A stretch of 64,000 nucleotides of DNA, from positions 186,001 to 250,000 of the forward strand of contig DASXDT010000002.1 of NCBI GenBank assembly GCA_036490475.1, given 5' to 3'. Positions within the stretch are counted from its first letter, which is position 1; every line of letters starts with the position of its first letter. This document shows positions 47,016-56,363 of the stretch, piece after piece. The position numbers and the translations under genes are program-made. This DNA comes from Candidatus Tumulicola sp. Its GTDB lineage: Bacteria; Vulcanimicrobiota; Vulcanimicrobiia; Vulcanimicrobiales; Vulcanimicrobiaceae. The notes beneath the pieces were generated by a model. That model saw only the letters and a list, made by a program, of their open reading frames with translations. It was not told where the DNA came from and did no database searches.

Positions 47016-47792
47016 CTAGGGGCCTCCGGTGCGTTCGACGATCCAATGGGCGATCGTCGCCTCCACAAAAGCGGCTCGGTCCCGGTGCGGCGTGTGCCCG
47101 CATTTTGCGAGGACGAGCGAGTCGGCGCCGCGATGGCGACGAACGATCGCGTCGACCTGGCGCAACGTTCCGTACTCGTCATCGCGCCCTTGCAGCAGGA
47201 GCATAGGGGCCGTTATCCGGTCGACCGCCGGTTCGATGTTCCAACTTGTGAACTCGGGCGAAAGCCAGACGTCGTTCCAACCGTAAAACGTGCTGTCGGC
47301 GTTGGAATGGTGGCGGCCGAGTCGGTCGCGCAGCGGTCCGTATTCGTATTGCGATCGAATCGCCGCGATACTGCGAACCGAAGTTTGTTCAACGAAGACG
47401 TGCGGTGCCTCGAGAACCAGGCCGGCGACGCCGCGCGGATATTCCGCAGCATAGAGCAGCGCGATCGATGCGCCGTCGCTGTGGCCGATCAACACCGTCG
47501 ACTCGATCCGTAACGCGTCGAGCAGCGCTGGTAAAGCCTGCAACGCCTCCTCGTGCATGTACTCCGGGCGGCGCGCTCGGTCGAGCACGGTTGAAAAGCC
47601 GTTGCCGTATCGAGAGTACATCAGCCCTGGGGACTTGGTGCGCGCGCAAACGTTCGACGGAAAGTCGCGCCACGTGGAAATCGACCCGAGGCCCTCGTGG
47701 AGAAATACGAGCGTTGGCTTAGAACGATCGCCGTTTATGAGCGCGTATTCGAGGTCGACGCCGCCGATGCTCGCCGTCGAACGGGGTAGCAT
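47016..47792 (-). CDS. Alpha/beta hydrolase
   Basis: 258 aa. Nucleophile elbow Ser105 in LIGHSDGAS, oxyanion loop FLHEGLGS, acid Asp in LLLQGRDDEYG and base His in AKCGHTPHRDR. The fold and spacing are those of small esterases and lactonases. The ATG at 47792 lies 5 bp after the glycoside hydrolase stop, so the pair is probably co-transcribed; the longer frame upstream is a shadow of that gene. No signal peptide, so likely cytoplasmic. Substrate unknown. Confidence 0.9.
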   Translation of the reverse strand: MLPRSTASIGGVDLEYALINGDRSKPTLVFLHEGLGSISTWRDFPSNVCARTKSPGLMYSRYGNGFSTVLDRARRPEYMHEEALQALPALLDALRIESTVLIGHSDGASIALLYAAEYPRGVAGLVLEAPHVFVEQTSVRSIAAIRSQYEYGPLRDRLGRHHSNADSTFYGWNDVWLSPEFTSWNIEPAVDRITAPMLLLQGRDDEYGTLRQVDAIVRRHRGADSLVLAKCGHTPHRDRAAFVEATIAHWIVERTGGP

Positions 47793-47797
47793 CGCGG

Positions 47798-49309
47798 TTA
47801 TTTCGTGCGGACCGCCATCATGCTCCAGGCCGGAAGCGTGATCGTAAAACTCCCATTCCATGCTGCGAGCACCTTGGTTACCGGCTTTTTCCACACGTTC
47901 TTCTTCGACGCGTCGTACAGCGCTTTGTCGTACAACACCGTCGTGCCACCGGATCCGGAACTCACACCGTCGATCGACACCGGAACTTGAATCGAGGATC
48001 CTTTGTCGAGATTGAAGAGCATGAGAGCATATCCGCCGTCGTAGGTGGAGGCAAAGGCGCGCACGTGCGGAGCCGACGCGATCTTCACTCCGAGCATCCG
48101 TTCGCCGTTGCGAATGAAGTTGGAAGCGACTTGGAACGCGCGCGCGGTCGGAAGCACGGTCCCGCGTGGAACGTCCGTGCCGGAGCAACCCTCTTGCACG
48201 GTGCCGTCCGAAAAGAGCATGTAACCGCCGAAATCTTGCCATCCATACAGGCTCGAATCGAAGTCGCCGCCGCCGCCTTCGGCATTGCAGCCGCCGTAAC
48301 CAAGCCACCACGTCGCGCGGGCAACGCCGTTTTCGAGCAGCTCTCCAATAACCTGTCCGGCGTACAGCGCCTGCGTGATCGACATCGTCTGCTTGCCGGG
48401 CGTCCCGTACGTCGAGCCGATTTCACCCACGTAGATCGGCGTGTTAGCGCGGCCGGCGGCCTTTAGCTCGCTCTTCAAGGCGCCGAGGTATTTGTTAAGG
48501 CCGGGCGCCGCTTTTTCGATAAGAAATTGATCGTCGACCGTCGTCCCTTGCGGATAGTAGTGCAGCTCGACGCAGTCGTACTTTGCATTTGCGAGTACCG
48601 TAGAATCCCAACCCGCCGTTTCGGGATCGACGTCGACGCAGACGTCGATCGGGGATTTCGATGCGGCCTTCATTTGCGGATAGAAATCGCTCGCAACGTT
48701 CTGCGCGTACTGCGATGGATCGTGTGGCTGGGTGTGCAAATCGGTTTCCCACGAACCATATTGTTCGTTGCCTATCGACCACCACTTGATCCCAAGGTTC
48801 TTGGTGTTATTCGCGTACTTCACCCAGCCGGCCGCTTCGCTTGGATCGGCGCCGGCATCGCACGACGGATTCGAGCCGTAGTTGACGGTGATGGCAACGT
48901 CGAGATTCGCCCGGTTGACGATATCGTGCAAGAAGCTATCGAACGTCGTGTTCGGATTGACGTAACCGGAATTGCACGATCCGCTCCCGAGCGAGTTCGT
49001 TTGCCAATGATAGATGTCCGACTCGGATCCGCCAGGCCAGCGCGTGGCCGTCATTCCGGCGGTCTTGAAGCCCGGCGCCAAGTTCGACTGTGTGACATCG
49101 TACCAGGTCGCCATATTGGCGCCCAAAACGAGCGACGACACGACCGCTCCACGATTCGATGGATCGACGGTTATCGCGGCCGATGCTTTCGACGTAAACT
49201 CAACGATCTGTGGCGTGACGGGTAGAGTGCCGTTCACCGCGGCAGTTTTTCCCGAACACGCTGCCAGGCCGGCGACCAACAGCACGGAAACCTTCGCAAG
49301 CATACGCAT
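47798..49309 (-). CDS. Lipoprotein glycoside hydrolase, clan GH-A (arabinofuranosidase/GH39-51-like)
   Basis: 503 aa. Lipoprotein signal with lipobox LAAC (Cys18) from MRMLAKVSVLLVAGLAACSG. The TIM-barrel carries the acid/base Glu182 in WWSIGNEQYG and the nucleophile Glu296 in PIYVGEIGST, the clan GH-A pattern; MTATRWPGGS precedes. A C-terminal beta-sandwich ends AWSMMAVRTK, as in GH30/39/51 enzymes. It would cleave plant or microbial polysaccharide side chains at the cell surface. The exact family needs a profile search. The alpha/beta hydrolase follows at 5 bp and may remove acyl groups from the same substrate. Confidence 0.85.
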   Translation of the reverse strand: MRMLAKVSVLLVAGLAACSGKTAAVNGTLPVTPQIVEFTSKASAAITVDPSNRGAVVSSLVLGANMATWYDVTQSNLAPGFKTAGMTATRWPGGSESDIYHWQTNSLGSGSCNSGYVNPNTTFDSFLHDIVNRANLDVAITVNYGSNPSCDAGADPSEAAGWVKYANNTKNLGIKWWSIGNEQYGSWETDLHTQPHDPSQYAQNVASDFYPQMKAASKSPIDVCVDVDPETAGWDSTVLANAKYDCVELHYYPQGTTVDDQFLIEKAAPGLNKYLGALKSELKAAGRANTPIYVGEIGSTYGTPGKQTMSITQALYAGQVIGELLENGVARATWWLGYGGCNAEGGGGDFDSSLYGWQDFGGYMLFSDGTVQEGCSGTDVPRGTVLPTARAFQVASNFIRNGERMLGVKIASAPHVRAFASTYDGGYALMLFNLDKGSSIQVPVSIDGVSSGSGGTTVLYDKALYDASKKNVWKKPVTKVLAAWNGSFTITLPAWSMMAVRTK

Positions 49310-49392
49310 ATAGTTCTTATACCGCCCGCTCCTCAAATCGTCAATGTAACCAAGCGCTGGGCCGCGCTCATGCTTTCTCGTCCAGGCTGCGA

Positions 49393-49398
49393 TATAAT
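49393..49398 (+). promoter_or_regulatory. Consensus -10 box of the Met/His-rich secreted protein gene
   Basis: A perfect TATAAT sits 17 bp before the ATG at 49416. The -35 region (around TGCTTT, 49371-49376) is weak. The start site would be near 49405, leaving an untranslated leader of about 11 nt with no Shine-Dalgarno sequence. Confidence 0.5.
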
Positions 49399-49415
49399 GC
49401 GGCACAGACGAACGT

Positions 49416-50006
49416 ATGAACTCTTGGCTCGTGTCATTAACGGTAGGCGCCCTCGCCGTGGCGGCGGGCGCCCCGACACGGCCGGTCGCAGACATCGCAC
49501 AAGACGCTCCCGCTACGTACACCTTTCATATGGGAATCCAAATGGCGATGCGCCATTTTCCGTGGTTCCATTTTCATATGGAAGGCACCGGCGACTATAC
49601 GCGTGGCGACCGGTACGTCGTTCATCTGACCCAAACTCCGGCGCTGTTTTCAAAGATGCGCGACATCGATCTGTCGATGATCGACCCGGCAATGTGGCCG
49701 AAGCGATATCGATACGCACGTCAATCCGACACGAGCGGGACCACAGTCTATGCGTTGAGCGCACTCGACGATCCGTCGATGCGCGGCGCCACGGTCGGCT
49801 TGGGACCGAATGGAAGCGCGCGCTGGGTCGACGCGCACTATTCCGACGGCATGCACGTGCACATGTCGCTCACCAACGATAGCGTCGACGGTTACGTCTT
49901 GCCGGTCTCACTCACCGCGGACGTCGACTACCCGCACATGCCGATGTCGGCCAACGCGTCTTTTACGAACTACATCTTTCCGACGGCCCCGCCACCGGCT
50001 CCCTAA
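49416..50006 (+). CDS. Secreted Met/His-rich hypothetical protein
   Basis: 196 aa. Signal peptide NSWLVSLTVGALAVAAGAPT. The mature start is unusually rich in Met, His and Phe (FHMGIQMAMRHFPWFHFHME), and MHVHMSLT plus VDYPHMPMSANAS follow near the C-terminus. These could ligate copper or another soft metal, but no known copper-protein motif is complete. The end is Pro/Ala-rich. It is divergent from the GH lipoprotein gene and ends 16 bp before the convergent zwf. Confidence 0.75.
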   Translation: MNSWLVSLTVGALAVAAGAPTRPVADIAQDAPATYTFHMGIQMAMRHFPWFHFHMEGTGDYTRGDRYVVHLTQTPALFSKMRDIDLSMIDPAMWPKRYRYARQSDTSGTTVYALSALDDPSMRGATVGLGPNGSARWVDAHYSDGMHVHMSLTNDSVDGYVLPVSLTADVDYPHMPMSANASFTNYIFPTAPPPAP

Positions 50007-50022
50007 TCGCTCGGCTACGCGG

Positions 50023-51399
50023 CTACGCTTCGCTCGACGTCACGACTGGGTCGTTCCATCCTCCGGGGGGCGCGAGCGACTGCTCGGCCTCGGGTCCCCA
50101 GGTACCGGGTTTATAGGCATTTACCGCCGTGGCGTCTCCCAGAATCGGGTCGACGATGCGCCACGCTTCTTCCACGTAGTCCTCGCGCGCGAACATCGTC
50201 TGATCGCCGATCATCGCGTCGCCTAAGACGCGCTCGTACGCATCTTCTTCTTCGGCGGTCGGACGGCGGCTGACCATCATCTCCATCGGGCGGGCCGCAT
50301 CGTCGTGCTCCGATAACGCGGTGACGCCCATCGCGAACTGCACGTCCGGGCTCAAGCGCAACCGAACGTAGTTGTAGTCGGCCGCCACCGTAAAGATATG
50401 TGGCGCCTTGCGCAGCCGGATCAAAATTTCCAACGCCGTGACCGGAAGATTCTTGCCGGCGCGGATGTAGAACGGCACGCCGCTCCAACGGAACGTGTTG
50501 ACGAACAGCCGCACCGCGGCGAACGTCTCCGTCGTCGAGTTGTGAGCGACCCCCGGCTCGTGCTGGTAGCCGTCGAACTGGCCTCGGATCACATCTTCGG
50601 GACGCAGTGAGGGGACCGATTCCAGCACTTTGACTTTTTCGTTTCGCACCGACTCGCTGTCGGTTCGCGTCATCGGCTCCATCGCAACGTTGCACAGCAC
50701 TTGAAAGATATGGTTTTGAATGACGTCGCGGATCGTGCCGGTCGCGTCGTAGAACGCGCCGCGTCCCTGGATGCCGAAGTCTTCGGCCATCGTGATCTGC
50801 ACGCTCTCGACGAAGTCGCGGTTCCAGAACGACTCCAGCAACGGATTCGAGAAACGAAAAAAGAGCATGTTGCGAACGGGTCGCTTTTCGAGATAGTGAT
50901 CGATCCGAAAGATCGAATTTTCGTCGAAATAGCGATGCAACACCAGGTTGAGTTGCTGAGCCGACGCTAGGTCGTGTCCGAACGGTTTTTCGACGATGAC
51001 CCGAGCGCCGGTCGAACAACCAGCCTTGGCTAAGCCTTCGGCAACCGTCTCGAACATGGACGGTGGAATCGCGAGATAATGTGCCGGATGCACCGACGAC
51101 CCGAGCTGGCGCTTCAGCTCGGCGAACGTTTCGGAGTCCCCGTAATCGCCGTCGACGTAACGCAGCAATGCGCACAGTTTGGCGAACGCATCGGGATTGA
51201 CGCCGCCGTGCTCTTCGAGACTATCTTTAGCGCGCGCTTTGAGCTGGTCGAGGTTCCAGCCCGCCTTCGCGACGCCGATGACCGGCACGTCGAGCTTGCC
51301 GCGCACGATCATCGCCTGCAGCGACGGAAAGATCTTCTTGTACGCGAGATCTCCCGTTGCGCCGAAGAAGACCAGCGCGTCCGAATGTACTTGACTCAT
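50023..51399 (-). CDS. zwf: Glucose-6-phosphate 1-dehydrogenase
   Basis: 458 aa. NADP site [17 protein letters not shown] at the N-terminus; active-site peptide [15 protein letters not shown] with catalytic His; [26 protein letters not shown] near the end. It oxidises glucose-6-phosphate to 6-phosphogluconolactone. The usual RIDHYLGKE reads RIDHYLEKR here, a change next to the catalytic His worth noting. The ATG overlaps the gnd stop by 4 bp (ATGA), so pgi, gnd and zwf are co-expressed. No lactonase (pgl) gene is present; long upstream frame is a gnd shadow. Confidence 0.95.
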   Translation of the reverse strand: MSQVHSDALVFFGATGDLAYKKIFPSLQAMIVRGKLDVPVIGVAKAGWNLDQLKARAKDSLEEHGGVNPDAFAKLCALLRYVDGDYGDSETFAELKRQLGSSVHPAHYLAIPPSMFETVAEGLAKAGCSTGARVIVEKPFGHDLASAQQLNLVLHRYFDENSIFRIDHYLEKRPVRNMLFFRFSNPLLESFWNRDFVESVQITMAEDFGIQGRGAFYDATGTIRDVIQNHIFQVLCNVAMEPMTRTDSESVRNEKVKVLESVPSLRPEDVIRGQFDGYQHEPGVAHNSTTETFAAVRLFVNTFRWSGVPFYIRAGKNLPVTALEILIRLRKAPHIFTVAADYNYVRLRLSPDVQFAMGVTALSEHDDAARPMEMMVSRRPTAEEEDAYERVLGDAMIGDQTMFAREDYVEEAWRIVDPILGDATAVNAYKPGTWGPEAEQSLAPPGGWNDPVVTSSEA

Positions 51400-52406
51400 T
51401 TCTGTTCCAGGTGCCCGCCGAACTCGAAGCGCATGGCCGACAGCAACTTGTTTTGAAAGTCGGCATCTCCGCGCGAAGAAAATCGTTCGAATAGCGCGGA
51501 CGCCAGGACCGGAACGGGAACCGCTTCGTCGATGGCCGCTTTGATCGTCCAGCGTCCTTCGCCAGAATCCGAGACTCGGCCGCCGAACTTCGAAAGCGCC
51601 GGATCGCCGTGCAGCGCCGAGGCCGTGAGGTCGAGGAGCCACGATGCAATCACGCTTCCGCGCCGCCAAACCTCGGTGATATCCGGCAGATCGAGCTCGT
51701 ATTTATAGAGATCGGGATCGCGCAGCGGCGTCGTCTCGGCGTTAACTTCTTGCTTCTGATTACCGACGTTGGCAGACTTCAATATGCCGAGGCCCTCAGC
51801 GTAGGCTGCCATGATTCCGTATTCGATACCGTTGTGCACCATCTTGACGAAGTGACCGGCGCCGTTCGCGCCGCAGTGCAGATAGCCGAGTTCGGCGCTA
51901 GTCGGCGCACCGTCGCGTCCCGGCGTGCGATCGATCGAGCCAATACCCGGAGCCAGCGTTTTAAAGATCGGATCGAGGCGCTGCACGGCCTTGTCGGGAC
52001 CACCGATCATCATGCAGTATCCGCGATCGAGCCCCCACACGCCGCCGCTCGTTCCGACATCGATGTAATCGATGCCGGCCTCCGCTAATGCTCGCGCACG
52101 CCGGATATCGTCGACATAATATGAGTTTCCACCGTCGATCAACGCGTCGCCGCGCTGCAGTAGCGGCCGCAACTCACCGATCGAGTCGTCGACGACGCCG
52201 GCCGGTACCATGAGCCACACGGAGCGTGGAGCGTCGAGCTGCTTGACGAACGACTCGACCGAGTCGGCGCCTTTAGCGCCATCTTTTGCCAGCGCGGCGA
52301 CGGCATCGGCGTTACGATCGTAGACCACGCAAGTATGTCCGTCGCGCATCAAGCGGCGAACCATGTTAGCACCCATTCGGCCGAGGCCGATCATACCGAG
52401 TTGCAT
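51396..52406 (-). CDS. gnd: 6-Phosphogluconate dehydrogenase, short (NAD-type) class
   Basis: 336 aa, the short form lacking the second C-terminal half of the ~470-aa enzymes. N-terminal [17 protein letters not shown] binds the dinucleotide; the cofactor-selecting loop reads VVYDRNADA, with Asp where NADP enzymes often have Asn-Arg-Thr, so NAD use is likely. Substrate motifs: [24 protein letters not shown] and [20 protein letters not shown]. It converts 6-phosphogluconate to ribulose-5-phosphate and CO2. It starts 1 bp after pgi. Confidence 0.94.
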   Translation of the reverse strand: MQLGMIGLGRMGANMVRRLMRDGHTCVVYDRNADAVAALAKDGAKGADSVESFVKQLDAPRSVWLMVPAGVVDDSIGELRPLLQRGDALIDGGNSYYVDDIRRARALAEAGIDYIDVGTSGGVWGLDRGYCMMIGGPDKAVQRLDPIFKTLAPGIGSIDRTPGRDGAPTSAELGYLHCGANGAGHFVKMVHNGIEYGIMAAYAEGLGILKSANVGNQKQEVNAETTPLRDPDLYKYELDLPDITEVWRRGSVIASWLLDLTASALHGDPALSKFGGRVSDSGEGRWTIKAAIDEAVPVPVLASALFERFSSRGDADFQNKLLSAMRFEFGGHLEQK

Positions 52407-52407
52407 G

Positions 52408-54048
52408 TTACGACTTCTCCTTGAGACGGCGGTACTGCCGGATAAGCGCGTTGGTGGAACTGTCGTGTGTAAGGTTTGGCTCGGTCGCCGCAGTCAGCTC
52501 CGGGATGATGTTTTTCGCTAACACTTTGCCCAGTTCGACGCCCCATTGATCGAATGAGTCGATGTGCCAAATCGCGCCCTGCGTGAAAACGTTGTGCTCG
52601 TACAGAGCCACCAATTTGCCCAATGCTCTCGGATCGAGCCGTTCGAGGAGTAGGGTGTTCGTCGGCCGGTTGCCTTCGAACACGCGATGCGGCACCAGCC
52701 ATTCAGGCGAGCCTTCGGCGCGAACTTCGTCGGGGGTCTTGCCGAATGCCAGCGCCTGTCCTTGCGCGAATACGTTCGACATCAAGATATCGTGATGCTC
52801 GCCGAGCGGGTTGAGGGTCTTTCCGAATCCGATGAGATCGCACGGAATCAGCCGCGTTCCTTGATGGATCAGTTGATAGAACGAGTGCTGTCCGTTCGTT
52901 CCGGGCTCGCCCCAATACACCGGACCGGTGTTGGCATCGACGGGAACGCCTTCGAGGGTCACATGCTTGCCGTTGCTCTCCATTGTGAGCTGTTGCAAGT
53001 ACGCCGGAAAGCGCTTCAAGTATTGCTCGTACGGCAATACCGCGACGGTCTGCGCGTCGAAAAAGTCGTTGTACCAAACCGACAATAGACCCAATAGCAC
53101 CGGTAAATTGCGCTCGAACGGCGCCGTGCGGAAATGTTCGTCGATTTCGTGGAAGCCGGCAAGCATATCCGTAAAGTTGTCGGGGCCGATGGCCAACATG
53201 GTCGTCAGGCCGATCGCCGAGTCCATCGAATAGCGGCCGCCGACCCAGTCCCAAAACTCGAACATGTTAGCGGTGTCGATGCCGAACTGAGCAACGCCGG
53301 GTCCGTTAGTGGACACGGCAACGAAATGTTTGGCGACCGACGACTCGTCGCCCAGCGCTTTAACCGACCAGTCGCGGGCGGTGTGCGCGTTCGTCATCGT
53401 TTCCAGCGTCGTGAACGTCTTCGAGGAGATCACGAAGAGCGTCTCGGCCGGATCGAGATGGCGAACGGCTTCGGCGAAATCGGTGCCATCGACGTTAGAG
53501 ACGAAGCGGAACATCATATCGCGACGGCTATAGTGTTTGAGCGCCTCGTAGGCCATGACGGGTCCGAGATCGGAACCGCCGATGCCGACGTTCACGACGT
53601 TGACGATGCGCTTACCAGTATGGCCGAGCCATTTGCCGTCGCGAATCCGGTTCGAAAAATCGGCCATTTTGTCGAGCACGGCGTGCACGGCGGGAACGAC
53701 GTTTTCGCCATCCGTTAGAATTTGCTCGTCTTTGGGAGCACGCAAGGCGACGTGCAAAACCGCACGCCGCTCGGAAACGTTTATCTTTTCTCCGGCAAAC
53801 ATGGCGTCGATGCGCTCGCGCAAGCCGCACGCCTCGGCCAGTTTCAGGAGCAACGAGATCGTCGTATCGTCGATGCGATTTTTGGAATAATCAAGATAGA
53901 TGCCGGCGGCCTCAAGCGTCAATCGCTCGCCGCGCTGCGGATCGCCGGTGAAAAGCTCGCGTAGATGCTTGCCGGCGATCGCAGCATGGTGATCGCTGAG
54001 CGCGGTCCAAGCCGCGGATTCGGCTTGCGACCGCGTCGACGTGGTCAT
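52408..54048 (-). CDS. pgi: Glucose-6-phosphate isomerase
   Basis: 546 aa, full length. PGI signatures: [39 protein letters not shown] with the SKTFTT loop, [31 protein letters not shown] with catalytic Glu/His, and the C-terminal block [10 protein letters not shown]. It interconverts glucose-6-P and fructose-6-P and lets sugars enter the oxidative pentose route with the two downstream genes. The start is 21 bp after the stop of the aspartyl-protease-like gene, so they may share a transcript. Confidence 0.97.
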   Translation of the reverse strand: MTTSTRSQAESAAWTALSDHHAAIAGKHLRELFTGDPQRGERLTLEAAGIYLDYSKNRIDDTTISLLLKLAEACGLRERIDAMFAGEKINVSERRAVLHVALRAPKDEQILTDGENVVPAVHAVLDKMADFSNRIRDGKWLGHTGKRIVNVVNVGIGGSDLGPVMAYEALKHYSRRDMMFRFVSNVDGTDFAEAVRHLDPAETLFVISSKTFTTLETMTNAHTARDWSVKALGDESSVAKHFVAVSTNGPGVAQFGIDTANMFEFWDWVGGRYSMDSAIGLTTMLAIGPDNFTDMLAGFHEIDEHFRTAPFERNLPVLLGLLSVWYNDFFDAQTVAVLPYEQYLKRFPAYLQQLTMESNGKHVTLEGVPVDANTGPVYWGEPGTNGQHSFYQLIHQGTRLIPCDLIGFGKTLNPLGEHHDILMSNVFAQGQALAFGKTPDEVRAEGSPEWLVPHRVFEGNRPTNTLLLERLDPRALGKLVALYEHNVFTQGAIWHIDSFDQWGVELGKVLAKNIIPELTAATEPNLTHDSSTNALIRQYRRLKEKS

Positions 54049-54069
54049 GATCGTGCCTACCTCTTCTTT

Positions 54070-54927
54070 TTACGTTGCTAGGTACATCGTGCGCTCGGGG
54101 ATATCGAGCGTAAAGACTTTATCGCTCCAAAAATTGTTACCGACGTTGCAGTCGTACACGAGATCTTCGAAGACTACGGTGGGATTGTGTAACACAGCGC
54201 CGGACGCCGCACTCAGAGCGAGCGATGGGATTGTGGTTTCGATCCCGTCGCCGAGCGGCGTTTTGACATGTCGCAGTCCCGGTGCGTTTAGGTTCACACC
54301 CATCTTTTTGGCGAACCGGCGGTCGATAAGAATTTGCGGGAATCCGGTGTTGACGACGCACGTACCGGTTTGCCCGTTGCCGAGATCGAATTGGGCAAAC
54401 AGGCCAAGCGCGATGCCGAGTTCGTCTTGCAACACCAGCGGTACGCGAATCGCCGCTCTGCGCCGTTCCGGAAAACTCATCGCGTCTTCGATCGTAATCT
54501 GGTTGGCATGATAATCGAACGTCGCGGTTACCGTGCGGAACGCGGTCGCCGAAACGATTCCTTGATTGGGACTTCCATCCAGCCCGTCCCAGATGCCGAC
54601 GGTCGGATTGTCGAGCTTATACTCGCCGAGCGCGAGCGATACCACCGTGCCGATCGGCAGGTCGACCCGCTGACCTGTAAGGCTCAAGGTGACGTATTTT
54701 CCGTAGAGGTTGATTTCGCGCGTACCGAGATGGCGAGAGAGCACGTCGACGCCCGCCCCAAGGTCGACCAGCATCGGCGCAGCTTGGTTGTTGACGGTGG
54801 CTTGCACGGTCAACGCGCCCCCCGTCATCGTAAATGGAATGTGCTCGATGGCCCGCGCGGTCCATGGAACCGCGGCAGCCACTGCGCACGCAAAAAAGGC
54901 CGTGAGCCGAAGAACTACCCATCGCAT
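54070..54927 (-). CDS. Secreted retropepsin-like protein with altered active-site motifs
   Basis: 285 aa. Signal peptide RWVVLRLTAFFACAVAAAV, cleavage near TARA. The two-unit retropepsin layout is present, but the first DTG reads DLG (Asp55 in MLVDLGAGVD) and the second reads NTG (Asn193 in CVVNTGFPQIL). Loss of Asp in the second unit would normally abolish pepsin-type catalysis, so it is probably a binding or degenerate member, or it uses a homodimer of the first unit. It is the first gene of a run ending in pgi-gnd-zwf. Confidence 0.82.
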   Translation of the reverse strand: MRWVVLRLTAFFACAVAAAVPWTARAIEHIPFTMTGGALTVQATVNNQAAPMLVDLGAGVDVLSRHLGTREINLYGKYVTLSLTGQRVDLPIGTVVSLALGEYKLDNPTVGIWDGLDGSPNQGIVSATAFRTVTATFDYHANQITIEDAMSFPERRRAAIRVPLVLQDELGIALGLFAQFDLGNGQTGTCVVNTGFPQILIDRRFAKKMGVNLNAPGLRHVKTPLGDGIETTIPSLALSAASGAVLHNPTVVFEDLVYDCNVGNNFWSDKVFTLDIPERTMYLAT

Positions 54928-54976
54928 GGGCGGCTGCTTCGCTTATCGGCCCGACCGCTCCGCCCCAAGATACGCA

Positions 54977-55009
54977 AAGAGAGGCTACCGCATCGCGGTA
55001 ACCTCTCTT
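54977..55009 (-). terminator. Terminator hairpin of the 73-aa gene
   Basis: On the minus strand AAGAGAGGTTACCG pairs with CGGTAGCCTCTCTT around CGATG, a 14-bp stem that is perfect in RNA only in this direction (the one irregular pair is U-G; on the plus strand it is C-A). A short TTT follows. It lies 22 bp after the stop. Confidence 0.7.
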
Positions 55010-55031
55010 CCCCATTCACGCTAGTCTCTCG

Positions 55032-55253
55032 CTAGGTCGCGTCGCGTACATTCCTCTTGGCCTCATCGTAGCTGGCCTGTGTCGATTCCTTCACCTGATT
55101 CGCCACCGAACCGACTTTCTCGCCTGGCGTCATCTGATCGCCTGCAACGTCGCGTTTTACTTGTTCCGCTTCGGCGTTACTCCGATGCGTCGCCTCAGCG
55201 ATCGCGTCCTTAACGTCCTTCACTCCCTTGACGATCTCGTCTTTTAATCCCAT
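55032..55253 (-). CDS. 73-aa CsbD-like charged stress protein
   Basis: 73 aa from ATG 55253, which has AAGGTGG upstream. Highly charged and helical: GLKDEIVKGVKDVKDAIAEA then AEQVKRDVAGDQMTPGEKVG and ESTQASYDEAKRNVRD, with no aromatic core. This resembles CsbD/YjbJ- or LEA-like small hydrophilic proteins induced by general stress. It stands alone with its own terminator. Assignment is by composition only. Confidence 0.75.
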   Translation of the reverse strand: MGLKDEIVKGVKDVKDAIAEATHRSNAEAEQVKRDVAGDQMTPGEKVGSVANQVKESTQASYDEAKRNVRDAT

Positions 55254-55395
55254 TCGTTCCACCTTCCACTCGGCTCGGTCGTACGTTGCCTCAATCGTTG
55301 TGTAACTGTCGTACCCGCCGACCCACGATCTCAACCGTTACGGCGAATGCTGAGGATTAACCGACAATACGTGCTTAACGTTATGGAGTCGCCGA

Positions 55396-55632
55396 TCATC
55401 CGCTCTCCGTAACCGACATCATCAGATTACACTCGCGGCAAACCGGCACGAGCTTATCTTGCGCGCGCCGGACATTCCAATCCATCGGCCCGTCCCACAC
55501 GCCTTCGGTCTCTCCCCACGAGCCGCTTTCGCCCCACGATGGAGCGTCGGCAGTTGAAGAACAATTCTTTTTGCCGGCGTGCGGGGTTGCCTTACAGCCC
55601 GAAACGTCGCATCCGCAGTGTACAGTCGGCAT
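55396..55632 (-). CDS. Small Cys-rich, probably zinc-binding protein
   Basis: 78 aa with an excellent ribosome site (AGGAGG, 7 bases before ATG 55632). Six cysteines: CGC and C13 near the start, Cys24, and CREC near the end, a possible treble-clef or zinc-ribbon set. Between them lies a Ser/Gly/Trp-rich segment (SWGESGSWGETEGVWDGPMD). No family recognised. The strong ribosome site makes coding likely despite the size. Confidence 0.6.
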   Translation of the reverse strand: MPTVHCGCDVSGCKATPHAGKKNCSSTADAPSWGESGSWGETEGVWDGPMDWNVRRAQDKLVPVCRECNLMMSVTESG

Positions 55633-55904
55633 GAAAGCCCTCCTATTTCGACGAGGCACGTTAATGCGGTTTGCGTTCGTCGTCGAACTGCTGTTGCTCT
55701 GCTGGGCGCCGCGGCCCGCAGATCTTCGTTCGTGGATGATGTCCGGCGTTGCCGGTGGCAGGACACCTCCGAGGCCGTCCTACCCGGACGGTTGGCCATT
55801 CAATCGCTGTGACGTAAACGCTGGTAGCAGCAACACTATGGTATGATGGACGTAGCGTATTCATCCTAAACCGAAGTCTCGCTTATAAAGCGAAAGGAGT
55901 CCAC

Positions 55905-56129
55905 GTGCCTCGAGGCCGTCTCAGCAAGAATAATTTTTACGTGGAACGCCGCCCCGGCGGGGATTACACCGCCCGGCGTGGCGGCTCGGAGCGAGCCAGT
56001 TACATCGGCGAAACGCAAGGAGAGGCTGCGCGCAAAGCGCACGCCGGCGACCCGAATGCCGAAGTGTTTGGCTTACGCCTTCGCGCCCGCAACGGCGAAC
56101 CGGCCGGAATATGGCGTAAATTGTTCTGA
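55905..56129 (+). CDS. DUF2188-family small protein
   Basis: 74 aa from a GTG with AAAGGAG upstream. DUF2188 features: NNFYVERRPGGDYTARRGG, then ASYIGETQGEAARKAHA and C-terminal EPAGIWRKLF. These small basic proteins read xxVxxxxxGWxVxxxG(A/S)xRA-like and have no known function. A TATGAT box (55842-55847) about 60 bp upstream may be its -10. It precedes the large regulator by 234 bp. Confidence 0.8.
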   Translation: MPRGRLSKNNFYVERRPGGDYTARRGGSERASYIGETQGEAARKAHAGDPNAEVFGLRLRARNGEPAGIWRKLF

Positions 56130-56363
56130 GCCTACAGCGGCCCGCTTAGCCGCATTCGCAACGCGTGCGTAACGAACCGAGTAGTAGTTTTGGGGCGACG
56201 TCCCTCCCCCTTTAGCGGTTAATCGCCTTCCGAAAGCCAAACAAGCGATCCATGATTGAGCCGCCGATTATGGTGCTCGGTGCTACCCTCGGGGGCATAG
56301 CCGGAGTCGCTGAACCGCTCGCAGGGATTCTCGTCGCAATTAAGGTTTTTTTGTAACCCAATA
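56130..56363. other. Intergenic region upstream of the SARP-type regulator
   Basis: No gene is supported in these 234 bp. A run of seven Ts (GGTTTTTTTGTAAC) lies just before the regulator ATG. No clear ribosome site or promoter hexamers were identified. Confidence 0.4.
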
